Origin: Oreocharis arfaki
Lineage: Eukaryota > Chordata > Aves > Passeriformes > Paramythiidae
Assembly (NCBI GenBank): GCA_013398015.1
Contig: VZRR01009906.1
Location: 797,695-861,694 of the forward strand
Length of the DNA: 64,000 bases
Direction: 5' to 3'
Shown: positions 1-12,956 of the stretch, piece by piece
Layout of the letters: the number at the start of each line of letters is the position of its first letter
Position numbering within the stretch: position 1 is the stretch's first letter
Translations under genes and position numbers: made by a program
The notes under the pieces: model-generated
Databases searched by the model: none
Told to the model about the DNA's origin: nothing
Seen by the model: only the letters and a program-made list of their open reading frames with translations

Positions 1-363
1 CAACCCTGTGTTCAGCACAAATCCAGTATACAGCCCCTTACCAGCCACCGTGAAGAGAATTAACTCTACTCCAGCCAAAACCAGCACAATGGGGCTAGTG
101 TATGGATAGGATTCTGTGCCTTTCTAATCTCATTAAATTAAAAAAAAAAAAAATCAAGTACCCTTTTCTCAGTATTTTTACACTCCTTGGTCTCTGAATC
201 CCCTGCGACAGCTTCCAGCTCACTTAAGTGAGTTGGACAGGTGCAAGTTTTTCCTGCTCACATCTGTGGCAAGGAAGGGTCTTGTGTACATGCCATGGTG
301 ACTGACTTGTAACTCAGTGGGAGACGATTATCAGAAATGAGGAGTGCTAAATTTCTGTCAGAA

Positions 364-440
364 AATGGACGTGGAACAGACTGCCCAGGGAGGTGGTGGA
401 GTCAACATCCCTAGAGGTGTTCAAGAAACAGAGTTTCTTG
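364..440 (+). mobile_element. CR1 LINE fragment
   Basis: GGAACAGACTGCCCAGGGAG, GTGGTGGAGTC and CCTAGAGGTGTTCAAG follow each other as in the CR1 3' region, sense on the plus strand. Only about 75 bases are recognisable. Confidence 0.8.
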
Positions 441-3400
441 AAAACAGCTAGTATTGATTTTAGAATATGAATAGCACCCTGTTAGTCCTAGAAAATGTTA
501 TTAGAAAAAATTTAATGCAAAAGGTGAATCACCTGAAGAATAGCAAACAGTTCATCAGGAATAGTACTGTGGAAAGACAGATGAGGTATGCACCCTTGTA
601 CAGTTTTCTTTGTGATGATAATTTTTGTTGTTCCCTCTTAAAGAAATTCCTACATTTCTTTACTGCAGATTCTTTATAGACCTGACAGAAGCAGCTATAG
701 CAGGAAGAAGTTTAACCACTGTGTTGCAGAACTTCAGTGCTCCCTAACAGGCAAATTAATGGGACAGGAGAAATGCCATGAACAAATGGTACAAAACGAG
801 CTTCAGTACCCACAGACAATACTGATATTTTATTATAGATTTGGTTATAAAGATTTTAGCATGGAATAGTTAAACCTAAAATGTACCTAAGTGGCCAATG
901 AGTGAAGAACACTAACTGGCCTTTTTCTCCATTGCACTGTGCTCTGCCCAATCAGTTACATTTACAGAATATAAGCAGCCAGCGTGAGGCAAACATTTAT
1001 GGAAAACTGATTTTGCAGCATTTTGTGGATGTTTTGTCAGGATGTGGAGTGACGGGAGTTTGCAAAGCAGCTGCATTTATTAATGATTGATGCATTATTT
1101 GATGCCTTTATTAATAATTCTCAAGGAGTTTGAGAAAGAAAATGTCAAAGCTCAAAATTACAGGTGAGCCGACAAGAGGAGTGATGACATCAAGGTGAAT
1201 ACTGGCACCTGCTCTGGCTAGGTCTCAACCAAAGCTAAAACCCAGGCTGTGGGTAGGGGCAAATGTTGCTCAGTTTTTGCAGGGGCAGTTTCGGGGACAG
1301 GGGCAGACATAAGAATATTTCAAATACACTCTCTTTTTAAGTTTGGTACATGAACAGTAAAGAGAATTACAATTCTTTCTGGACATAAAATGGTGTGTAT
1401 GTTACAAATACATATTTTTGTCATCAATTTATATGTAGAGGCTATAGAGCAATTATTAATACAATTACGTAACACAGATATAAATATCTGAAGAACAGAT
1501 GGTTGTTTCAAAAAAATTTTAATCCAAATAATTTTATTAGTTCAGGCATCTTCAGTGCACTTTTTTGGTTAATGTGGAAGTTAATCTTTAAAACTATTGA
1601 TATGACTGATTAAAATAAATGGGAAAACCTTTGTAGAGAAGAACAATACAAATATATTAGCTTTCATGTAGGTGTATTGTTCTCTTATGCTGGAGGAGGT
1701 TGTCTCTGCAAAATTTCCCTAGGACAAGGATAATATATGCCATAATGGATTATGCACAGTCCAAAACACTGGCAGACAGGCTTAAAAAGGAGCTGAAGTT
1801 TCTGCTGCTGAGGCCACAGAATAAAGAGGTTTGGCGTGATTGACCCCTGGCTGTTCCTAATGTAAGAACCTCTAGCAAATTTCAGTTTGATTTTGCATGC
1901 CACTATTTTTCTCTCTCCTTGGTAATTGGCTTTTCTAAACACTTGCGAAAGACACATTTCCTTTAGAAAGCTGCAGCTCAGAGCAGCTTGAAAATGTTGC
2001 TACAGTTCATAAACTATGTCAGCACAGGCAGAAATACAATTTAAGAAACTTGATCTCTAATCCTCTGCCTTAGCCATTATGGTCTGAGCTTTCATAATGT
2101 TGTATTAGATTGCTTGTTTACAGTTTATTTTTTGGTCAGGAAAATAAGACCAGTCCTTTACTAGCAATACAATTACAGCTCTTTGCCACAGATTTATAAG
2201 AGTAGGAAAAAAACTGATTTGTTGCACATTAATGTTAAAATGTGAGTGTGTAACATCTGCCCATCAAATACCAATGAAGTTACCTACTCACACTGATCAT
2301 TGGAAAACATTATAATTCTGAAAGGCTGGTTTATTTTGATGTTCTCCTTCATGATAAATCATCTTGTATATTAAAACAAACAAACAAAAAAATCTCAACA
2401 CTCCCCCCGTTTTTCCATGAACTTTTTTCATTAAATCAAATTTTTTTTTAAAATACCACAACTTGTCACTACAGCTTTGCCAGCCTCTTTAGAATTGAGA
2501 TTTGATGTCTTTATAAAATAAACTGTTATTCTGCCTTAGAGCTTTTTGTTTGTGTTTTAAGTGGAAAGAATGCTGTTTGGCAGATCTCTCTTCAAGTTCA
2601 TTGAAAATATGTATTTAATAGAAAACACACAACCACAAGGGCTCCAGTAAATCCAACCTTCAGTTGTTAAGCAGCTCCACCCAATGCTGTGAGCCTGGTG
2701 CTCTAAATGCCCACACAAAGCAGCTGGAGGGGGCATGTCAGGCACACAGCCTTGCTAGGTGGGTCTCTGAAGCACATGATCCATTTCTCAGGTTCCTGTC
2801 ACTTCTGGCACATATTTGTTAAGCAACTAATTGAACTGGCTTTTATTGGGTGCATGACAGACCTTTCACTGTGCCTTTGTGAAGGGGGAGTAGTTTGCAT
2901 ATCCATAAGAATACTCCTTCATCCTTTCTACTTTATTCACTTCCTAAATAAAAAAAAACCAACCAAAACAAACAAAACAACCAAAACTAAATTGAACAGA
3001 TTTTTGTATTTCATGATACTGTCTTATTTAGAGTGAAACTTACCTTGTGCTTTTTCTTTTCATATTCAAGGTGGGTCGTTTTTCAGTGTTTGTCAGAGGC
3101 ACTTTATTGGCAGCAACAAGGTCTGAAGTCACACATTCAGAAAGTAAATTGAATGTTAAGGACAGATGCCATTGCAGAGCTATTTCTGCTTTCCCACTGA
3201 CCTACCTTTAATTGCAGTGAAGTCTTTACTGCATTCACATCTGGGGTAAACCAGGACTTGAATTTCAGCACCTGTTGTCTCACCAGCTTTGTCACATTTT
3301 GACAGCATCTAAAATACACTCAGTGCTTTCCAAATAAAGATCCTATAATCTAAAACAAGGACAGGTAGAAAAGAGACATGTATAATGCAAAAAGCCCAGT

Positions 3401-6400
3401 GTAATCCAACCGCATCTATTTTCCCTTTTGATATTACCATGGTTAAAAACCCAAACGTTCCTTCCCTAATTCAGATCCTTGGCTTCTTGCTGCAGCCACC
3501 AGTAGCTCTGGTTCCACGTTTTTCAGTCACTCCTTCCAGCCGCAATGAACAATTCTTCTGTCATTCTATCAAGTTGTTGATACCACCAACAGAGATATGT
3601 GGATTGCCTAATAAAGCAAAGATACAGACTACCAGCAGCAGTGAGAACAGAAACACCTTTTTGATGCCCTTAAGCATCCATCACAACAAAGCCCAACTCC
3701 TTTCAAAATTCAAACGCACCTCAGATTTCAGTTGAACAGGATACATTTTAGAAATCAACTGAGGCTAAAAGGTGAAAAGGTCCTGCATCTGATGCCAATC
3801 TTTTTATATTTTGTGCATGAATTTTTTTTTACCTTAAAAATTATTTTCACAGTGATCCCTAATTTCTTAGCAAGGTGATGTGAATAGCTTTACCTAATTT
3901 GCCTATAAATATATTGATTTACATATCTTCATAAATATACATGCATATTCAATGTCGTACATTATTTACCTAAATGACAGCTTCTCGGTCTACCAAATAA
4001 ATTTCAATTAAAGGTACACATTCCTTCTGGAAGCAAAATGCCCTTTTTGGGACATAATCTGGTTTCTGTGCAGAGCACTCGCTAGCCAGGAAGTCCTTCT
4101 ACAGTTCCTTGCTCTGCGGTACCATGGCATTTGTTCAGGCTGGGCTTGCACCTTTGCATTCCTTTGCCTCATATTCATTAAAATCCATCGTATCTGGTAC
4201 CTTCCACTAATGCTTCTTTCCTGGGAGCATTTGCCACAAAGGAGCAACACCCAGCCTTACACAAGCATAATCCTGAAGTGCATTTAGGAAACTCTAGGAC
4301 ATGCCCCAGGGGTCTCTCACAATCACGAATGAAAAGGGTCATTTAGACGGTTTCCCCTAATGACCCCTTACATGTTTAACACATGTTATCACCTACTGCT
4401 TGTCATAATGTGAAGCCATTGATGCCTACCCCCCCCCCTCCGGAGAAGGGCTATGGCTGGCATGATTGCAGCTCATGGTGTAGGAACCAAGGGGGCACAG
4501 GGTAGTGGGGCACAGCCTTTACTTTTAACTGCCTCCATCAAGGACAGCATTTTAAACTTCCTCCTCAGGCTTGTAAATTTATACAGTATGGTGCTGGCAT
4601 ACCAAGAAAACAACACCTTAGCATGCTCTGGCTGTTGTATAGATGAGAAAAATGCCACATTTCTCAAGTATGATCAAATAGGTTCTTACTCCTGCCTGCA
4701 TATAACAATGCAGGGTATTATATGAGGGCAGAAACTGGGTGTTGCAAATAGGAGCAACTCCGTTGAACAACAAGAGTGGCAATTTCATGAATTGAAAGGC
4801 CTGAGAGATCATTCCATTGTTACAGAAAATGGGAATATGAAGCAGGTAAATTGTATGTCTGGTTCCAGACATTATCTCTGGAGGATACTGGATGATTTCC
4901 ATCCATAGCAGATGCATAAATCATCAAAAGTTAAAGTACTGGAAAATTGCTAACCCTTCCAGTCACTGCCCTGCTTTGAATAAGGCTGCAGATCTGAAAG
5001 CAGATCTCTCTGTGCCTTCCTACACCGGTTTAACAAGTTCAGCAAAAAATACATTCTCATAATTAATTTTTACCATGGGAAAAATAAAAATCTCTGCACA
5101 GCAAAGCTAGGACAAAACTAAAATTGAGAAACTCTGATTACTTTTTAAGGAGCATAACTTCTGCAGAGTACAGTTGGTTATTATTTGGGTGTTAAAAATT
5201 TTGTACCAATATTTCCTTGGCTGAGGTATTTAGTTTATTTAACGTATGTAGAGATCGGTCTCACTCCCCTTTTTTTCAGAGAACAGCATTAAGCCACATA
5301 CCATCAATCTATAGTGTTTGGTGCTCAGCATATGATGCTTAATGCTGGCCTTCATTCCAATGGATAGATGACTTTCCAATGGATAGATGACTGACCAGTC
5401 ACTGCGTGCTTAAACAGACATCATGATGAGGTTTATTTTTACCTGTAAACATTGCCTAAAGCACCTGTCAGCACAACTACAGAACTGAATGTGGAAGTGG
5501 AAAGTGTTAATGAAAACAAGAAATTGAAGCTGCCTTTCCACATATTTGCTACCCTCTCCCTTGAAAAAATTTTTTGCACGTGCCAAGAAAGTTGTGTTGG
5601 ACAAGGCTGTGCTTCAGTTAAAGGATGACACTGAACCATCAGCAAGATTTGACAGGCTAGAGGCTGGGTAGGGGATGACGCGTCCACAAGTAGGTTATGA
5701 ACTCAAAAGGTACAGAACTGATACAGAATCTTTGCAACACCCAAACCAACATTTTGCCTTTCTGTATTACAAAGCTAATGGATTCAAGAAAGAAACAAAC
5801 AAAAAAAACTCGAACACCCAAAACCAGAACCCCAAAAGCCCAATCTATAACAAAAGGGGAACATCTGTTGAAATTGGGAATTTCATGTCAACGAGGAAAA
5901 TTTATAGCAAATATAGAAGGCATTCACCAAATAAGCCCTTTTCCAAAATAACATTAATTTCATATAATACAAAACAAGTGAACACAGATAACTACTGCCA
6001 AAAAAATAAGGCCACATATTAAAAAAAAAAAAAAGTGAAAAATTTGGTCTGAACCAGTCAAAATGTGAGAGCTCCTAGTGAAACAACGGAAACTTTGTTG
6101 GAGATGCCTGATCAGCTACAGAGGAGCTAACAAGTGAAGTCGGACATTGTGACATCTCGGAAAAACGTATTCCCAAAAATTCAACCTGGCCCACTGAGAA
6201 GGGAAACTAACCAGGCGAACAAAAAGAAATATAAGTAACATTTACAGTGTGAGAAGACTGTCATCTTCTCTTCCACTGTATCAGTCTAACGCATTTGGTC
6301 TCCTTTTGAACCCAAGATGGGGACACATCACAATTAAAAGGAGCCCTTCCTCCCATTAATTCATCCACAGCATTCTCCCATTCTCCCATTAAAGAGTACA

Positions 6401-7309
6401 TTGTGTAGGATGAAGAAAAGTTACTAAAAAAGGAGAGGAAGGAGGGGAGCATGGGGGAAGTTACTTTATGCAAATTAAGTTTAAAGTAATGTGAATTATT
6501 AAAATAAAATTAAAATGCTATTTTAGAACTCAGTACTGAAAAAAAAAATAAAGACACCACAGTTATTTTCAAACATTCTTGACAGCAGACTTTTAAGCCA
6601 GGGGCTTTGATCTGAGAGAGACTTGACTAAACAGTGACAGAGAAAGGAAAATTGTGGCAATGGACTGACAAGGAAGGCTTTCATCGGACTGCTTGAGAAA
6701 ATAAGATTATAACCTGTTTTACCTGCCCTCCCACCCTGCTCCCCCTCCCTGGTATTAAATGCTGATCTGACACTTTAATCCCGAAATGAAGTTTCCCCTT
6801 CCTGTTAGAGGAAATGTTAAGAACTAAAACCTGGCCTTCTGGCACTTTGAGGTCCAAGTGTGCGATGAACACACACTGCCTGGGAGCCCTCAATTCCATG
6901 TACCCGACAGCAGGGAACGCTCTCTCCTGGCTGCACACCAACACCAAAGGCTGCACTGCGTGTTCAGTCTTGGAAGTTTAAATTCATGCCTTCACACATG
7001 CAACAACCAAGTCAACTCCAAACATTCGTTCAAGTTTGAAATGCAGAGTAAACAGATAAATGCACTACAAGCAATTAAACTGGGAAGACTGTAAAATACG
7101 GTCAAAGAGAAGAGCTTGATGTTGCTTATATAAGCACATCTAACATGATGGGATAACTTTAACAAAATCTTACATAAATATTGCAACAAGACAGTTTTGA
7201 AGAGCTGTTTAACTGAGTCATCTCTGAAGTCCTGGAGAAAGTAATCCAGGTCCACTACACTTTTGAGTATTACAAAGTCTACGCAAGAGTGTTTAAAGAT
7301 TAAAAATAT
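441..7309. other. Non-coding flank downstream of KLHL15
   Basis: AT-rich sequence with short open frames only. I looked for exons of the next human neighbour at this end (APOO) and saw none. A 19-base tandem duplication (5355-5392) and a 10-base C run (4429-4438) are the only structures noted. Confidence 0.6.
5355..5392. repeat. Perfect 19-bp tandem duplication
   Basis: TTCCAATGGATAGATGACT occurs at 5355-5373 and again immediately at 5374-5392 without a mismatch, which suggests a recent slippage or duplication. Confidence 0.9.
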
Positions 7310-7315
7310 TTTATT
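7310..7315 (-). terminator. KLHL15: Candidate KLHL15 polyadenylation signal
   Basis: The plus-strand TTTATT reads AATAAA on the minus strand, inside the run TGTAAATAAAATA. Sequence downstream on the minus strand becomes T-rich, with GT-containing patches, as expected of a cleavage region. It is chosen because the recognisable AT-rich UTR-like sequence has no other obvious end. RNA evidence would be needed to fix it. Confidence 0.4.
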
Positions 7316-10300
7316 TACACTTTTCTTTATACACATTTTATACAGCTTTTTCAGCTTGAAAACCAAACAGAGCATATATGCAAGTCTCAGCATACTTTAT
7401 CCATAGCAAGGGAAAATTACTTTCTTCCAAAAAAAAAAGACAAGAAAAAATGCTTTAAAACAGTTAAAAAGAGGCAATTCTTAAATTATTCAGAGAAGTT
7501 TATAGCAGCCCTAGGGTAATCATTAGACAGTTAATCCAAATGTATATATGAGGTCATATACATATAATTTTAATTTTCTATAGGAAAAGTATTTCCAATA
7601 ACTAGACACAAACACAGTACAGTTTGAAAATAACTCTTCCTGTTAACTTGTCAAATACATTCTTTTCAATACAAACAATCTGATATCGTACACTGGAATT
7701 GTGGGATATTATAGTGGAATTGCAATCTCCAGCATATAATAATTTATTTTTAAAAGATCTACAAAAATAACAATATATAGGGAAAAATATTTAAAATAAA
7801 GACATAGTTCACTCTTCCCTTCACCTGCTCCAGAATTGACATAAAAGTTAGGTGGGTCCCATTGAGGTAATAAAAGCCCCCTAAACACAGCTATCTTTTT
7901 ACAGTCCTACAGAACACTGCATTTCCTAGACTTACAGTAAGATTTTTCTACCAGAGCCATAAATAAAAACTATCTGCAAATAAAAATTATTTTCCCCTAG
8001 CTACCAACTTAATATCAATCCAAAGGTATTTGAAATTGATTTTTGAAAGCTATTTTTAAAAGATTACATAAATTGAACTTACAGAAGTGTAAAAAAAATT
8101 AGTAGAGGGACATACAGGAAAGCTGTGCTCAAAAAAATTAGTTTTTCTGCCACCTGCCACATACAACTACGTTTTATGAAGTCTACCCACACAAATGGAA
8201 ATTTTCAAGTTACTCACCTACTTTCAAAAATAGAATTACAGATGCAAAAGTAGTCATTAGTATTTATTTTAAGCAGCTTCAAGTTGTTTAACAAACATGA
8301 AAATCTCAGAATATTAGCTACAGGACACCAGCAAGCGCTGTTCAAATAGATGATGTGTTTTCCAGTTATGTTCTTTCCCACTCTCCTTCAGTAAACCCCG
8401 CCACGTGTGACAGATGCTTATTCAAGTAACTTCACCACCTATATATATTTTTACTAGCAGAAGGAGAGCAGGAGGCATGTTTTCTTGGATGGCCCCAAAC
8501 CTATAAACTCGTAAGCACAGGCTTACTGTTTCTTCGTACTGGACTATTCACATATGTGAAGTACACCTCTGAAGTGTTAAAAGAATCTGGGGCCCAATTC
8601 AGTTGTTTTGTTTTTTTTTTTTTAAGAAAAAGTATATTAAAAAGGCAAAATACCTCTACAAATGCGACTACTTCTAAAAAGACTTTGACATATGCAGGCT
8701 GACACAAACTACAAGTTTATCTCTAAAGAACTGTTAGTGTCTCCCCACAATGCTTACCGTCTCTTTGCTGAAGAATGGACATAATGAGTTAAGGAATGGG
8801 GGGTTTTAGATCGTTTGAATTTGCACCTGCTGAATTTTATCTTTGTTTGCTGAGTGTCAAGTGAAGCTTCATCCCTGACACAAGTAGCTACCATATTATC
8901 AGCATGAGGAAGTGCAGCACTTGGGTTTCTAAGGCAGGAGGGCCTCAAGAATAAACAGCTGCAAATCTCAGAAACCAGGGAAATACTACAGCCAAACCCT
9001 CAGAGCTTTTCTAACAGGACTGCTATCATACTGCAGAAAGTAGGGCATCCATGTTTTTCAAAAGAAAGTAACATAACAGCAGGTTGCCAGGTAGCTCATA
9101 TGCAGCCACTTGCTAGCAGTGCTTTCTGAAACAGCAGGACGTCTGTAAAACCAAGGACTGCCTTCTTCCAGCTGAATTCATGGGGCAAAAATTCCTTAAG
9201 TTTCTTTTTGCCAGCTGATACCTTCCACAATGAAACTACCACCACTTTGTGGCAGAAAATGAGCTATTTTTTCCTTATGCAGTACTTATAAAATAATCTG
9301 CCCCCTAAAAACAGACATAGGAGCATGTGAAATGGGAACTGGCAGTATCCGGTCCCTAAACAGGAACACTGTGCTTTTTGTCTATTGTCTTGTTTAAAAA
9401 AAAAATTTCCTCCTGAAGCTGCTTGCTAAATTAAGAAATGAAGCTGATACATTTTTTCTATAGGTGTGAAAAAAAACCCCTGATTGTAACTCACTCTGTC
9501 CACCTTTTTTAAAAAAGGCAAGTACACTTGCTTTCCAAAGCAAGTCATATGTTGAATTTTAAATACGCGGGTGACATTGGATTTGCTGGTATTCCATTAT
9601 GGGATGGGAACAGGAGAACCTCCCCAAACCTAATAACCAAACATCATAACTTACCTTTTCCTTGATAATTGAGAGGCATTTAAATGTTTTTTAAAACCCA
9701 TCTTAATCTGACCATAATGCTCAAAATTTGATAGTAATAGGCAATTCTCATTAGCCAGCTTAAGTTTGTTCCTATTAAGGTACTAAATTATCTGGAGCTA
9801 AATACTAAGAGCAAACATAAAAAAATTTTCAATTAGGAAAAATCCTTCCAATATATAAAGTAACAAAAGTAACTGCCTGAAAAGTTCCATTGCAGTATAA
9901 AAGAGAACAGAAGCTACTTTTTATATTTCAGGTCTGAAACAATAAAAGCACAGTAGAAATGCAAATTGGCAAAATGTTCTCACATATCCCCACCATTCTA
10001 ATCCCAAGCAAATTCCAACTATCCCTAATGCTGGAAAGGTTACAGCCAGCCTCTCAGTGGAGACACAACTTCAGGGAAGCTGAAACCGACAGTTCAATTA
10101 CAATTTCACAGAACAATTGCTAATACCATTACTACAATCCTGAACAAGATCTTTCAGAACTGGGCACCTGAAGATACGTATGAGCTTAAAAGCAGAGCAC
10201 CAAAACCAGTCTGGTTCATTTTTTAAGTGTCAGCACTCACCAATGACTTCAGTGGCAGTTGCTGAGTGCACAGAGCTTCAGAAGACACTTAAATGCAGGC

Positions 10301-11696
10301 TCAAAAATGTAACTTGAGACACCCCTGTATCTACCATTACTTTTAATAAAGTCTTGGCCATGGCTCTAAGACATCTGGCTCCTGACCACCAGATATCCAG
10401 AGCCAGGGCCGCTCCCCACATTGGCACTGGCCCCACATAAAGTGCTCTACTCTATGTAACGTGCCCATGACAGCTGCCTCACAAAGGATTAGTTTTTGCT
10501 GCCCCATTAACTCTTGAAAAATGAGCTGGTGACAAAGAGAATAATAACAAAAAACAAAACAAAACAGAACACCACCTTGTTTTTTTTCTCTTGTGCCCCA
10601 ATATTCCATGAACTATGTACCGTGAGCACACAGCCAGCACCTACCAGAGTCAGTTTATCTCTACCCATGGAGGGTGATGTACACACAAGTCTCACAGTGA
10701 AACTGAGGTTTTAGTGTAAGCCACATTTGCATTAACCTATCAAGAAAGTAAATTAGATTTCTAATTCAGTAAACTGAATTATTATTAAAAAAGACAAATT
10801 TAGCTGCAAACTAGTCTGCATCAGAAGGCTGAATATCAATATTTGGTCCAGTCTCAGTCTCTTCTGTTGTAAATAACTTATCACCACAGCTATGATGGGA
10901 AACATTCTCTTTCTTTTAAAATATATGAAAATACTCAATTAATAAATCATTTCTAGCAATAAACAAACCCTAAAAATCTGCTGACTTGCCATATAGCTCC
11001 AAATACTCACATTTCAACCCAAAACATAATTCCTACAAAGATACCAGAATACAGTATGAGAAGTTTTACACATTGTTTTAACTTCTATTATTTCGAACTT
11101 CATTTACAGAAGTAGGTGTTGTTTTTAACATTGGAAATTTCACATGATTTTGGTCCCTTTGTAAGTGCATTCTTTTGAACTCCCTGAGTACTGTACAACT
11201 ACTTTTCTACAGTGAATTCTGACTGGAAGATGCTGAATAAAGCGGTTTTGCATTGCTGCATATAAAGTAAAGTCTTTTGCTTAAAATTAAACATAGCAGT
11301 GTAAGATTTTACAAAATATGCGGCTGCATGTTTCAGCATCTGAACTACATGCGAGCCTTCAGATTCCCCAGATCTCTCCTTCAGGTTCTAGAAGTGGCTA
11401 ATTTCATATCCATAAAGATAGTCAAAATGCAATTACTGTTACTATTTATATCTTGACAGATAATTCTTACCAATCTGCTGTCATTTATACCTGCAAGTTA
11501 ACACAGTGGAACACTCAAAGCCTTCTTGGACCAGCCATCTCTATTCAGGCACTCCGAGGTCAGTAGCCATAGTCGTGTAGGTTTTTATAAAAGAAACAGA
11601 AACTATACTAACAAACCAATCACCTAACTCCATATTTTCAAAACACAGTAGTTCTTAGAAGTTAATAATTAAATAATAATAATAAAAAGATTATAC

Positions 11697-11726
11697 CACT
11701 TCAATATGACTACTCATATTGAAGTG
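11697..11726 (-). other. Perfect 13-bp hairpin in the KLHL15 3' UTR
   Basis: CACTTCAATATGA at 11697-11709 and its exact reverse complement TCATATTGAAGTG at 11714-11726 are separated by four bases. In the minus-strand transcript this makes a stable stem with a tetraloop. It is too short for a conventional microRNA precursor. It could be a protein-binding or stability element, or simply chance. Confidence 0.7.
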
Positions 11727-12956
11727 TGAGTATAAGCAAAGTACTGACAATAAACTGTAGTATATCCAGTATCCAGTTCCAAAAATAACTGTGAGTTGCA
11801 GCAGTGCTGAGCATTTGCTTATTGACGTTTTCCATTTTAATGAAAAAAGAAAACTGGGCAGCACATTGAAACCAAAAGGAAACTCAGGTAAAATGAGTTT
11901 ACTTTTTAAAAAATAATTTATAAAGTAACAAATAATCAACAGTTCATTATGTAGCAACAATATGAAGAGTTTAAGGTTACTGAATCAATCAGTACATACT
12001 AAAGATAAGATACTTTGATACCAAATGAGGCCTCCGTTTCCACTTAAGAACCTTGAATTATTTAGTTCATTAAAGAATACCTTAAATTCAACAGATATGG
12101 CTGAACCTGTGCACTAGTTAAAATATAATATTGTAACTGCACATAAAAAGATGCATTTATATACAGTTTTTACAGTGTTATGCACATGTGTGTATACATT
12201 TTTTTACTCACCAACAAACACAACACATACAATAGAAGGCAGCATAGAAATAGTGTTTTGAATATAAAAATGCTTTGTTTTCAATTTAGTAGAAAATGTG
12301 TAATTTGCATTTTGGCATACTTACTGGTACAACTATACAAAACCAGGAAAAAGGTCATGCAAAGGGGTTAAAATTTTTCTCCAAATTAAATAAGGGAAAA
12401 CAAAAACGCCTAGTAAATTTGAGAGTACTTTGCAGTTAATGGGAAAAGCATCTAAAAGACAACATAAAATACAGAAATGGTTCGGTTTTGTTACTTTATA
12501 CCTGGTTGTACCCTAGTACAGATGATGATGTGTATTTTGATGCTCAATAAAGAATGAAAATAACATCTTTCTTTTCCTTTCACGAATATTTTGTCAAACT
12601 CAACTTATTTCAAAAGCATAGCGGTATAATGGCCATTAAAAATAAAGAGACCACATTGTGGACATAAAATGTTACAAAAAAAAGAGGCAGACTCAAAAAT
12701 ATATTTGTTCTCATACTTACAATTACATTTGTTAAAAAAACCCCAACAAAACAACAAAGCTTTCACAAGGTCAGACCAACTATCACCTTTTCTAATACAC
12801 TTGGTAAATACACTCCCTGTACATCTCGTTTCTCTTGAGTGTTTAGCAGTTGCTCTTATACACAAGGAAATGTCTCTGCAGGAATTCAACTGATTTGTAA
12901 TTTTTTTAACAAATTAGTATAGCTCTTTTGTATTTTGTGAGGTTGTTCGTTCTGTT

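Larger units (their letters stand above)
7310..12956 (-). other. KLHL15: KLHL15 3' untranslated region (probable extent)
   Basis: Downstream of the stop the minus strand is AT-rich, has no credible coding exon and no recognised repeat, and runs to an AATAAA signal on the minus strand at 7315-7310. That is a plausible end for a long 3' UTR of about 5.6 kb. The signal overlaps a Pumilio-type TGTAAATA (7312-7319); another Pumilio-type site, TGTATATA, lies at 12158-12165. A perfect 13-bp hairpin is at 11697-11726. The stop-proximal part is certain to be UTR; the distal end is inferred, because shorter forms ending at other AATAAA-like sites, such as 7743-7748, cannot be excluded. Confidence 0.5.

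Noticed and set aside
1..7309. Search for APOO exons, the next human neighbour
   Set aside because: No segment encodes recognisable APOO sequence and there is no CpG island in the interval.
11697..11726. Hairpin as a microRNA precursor
   Set aside because: A 13-bp stem is too short for Drosha or Dicer substrates and the flanks do not extend the pairing.
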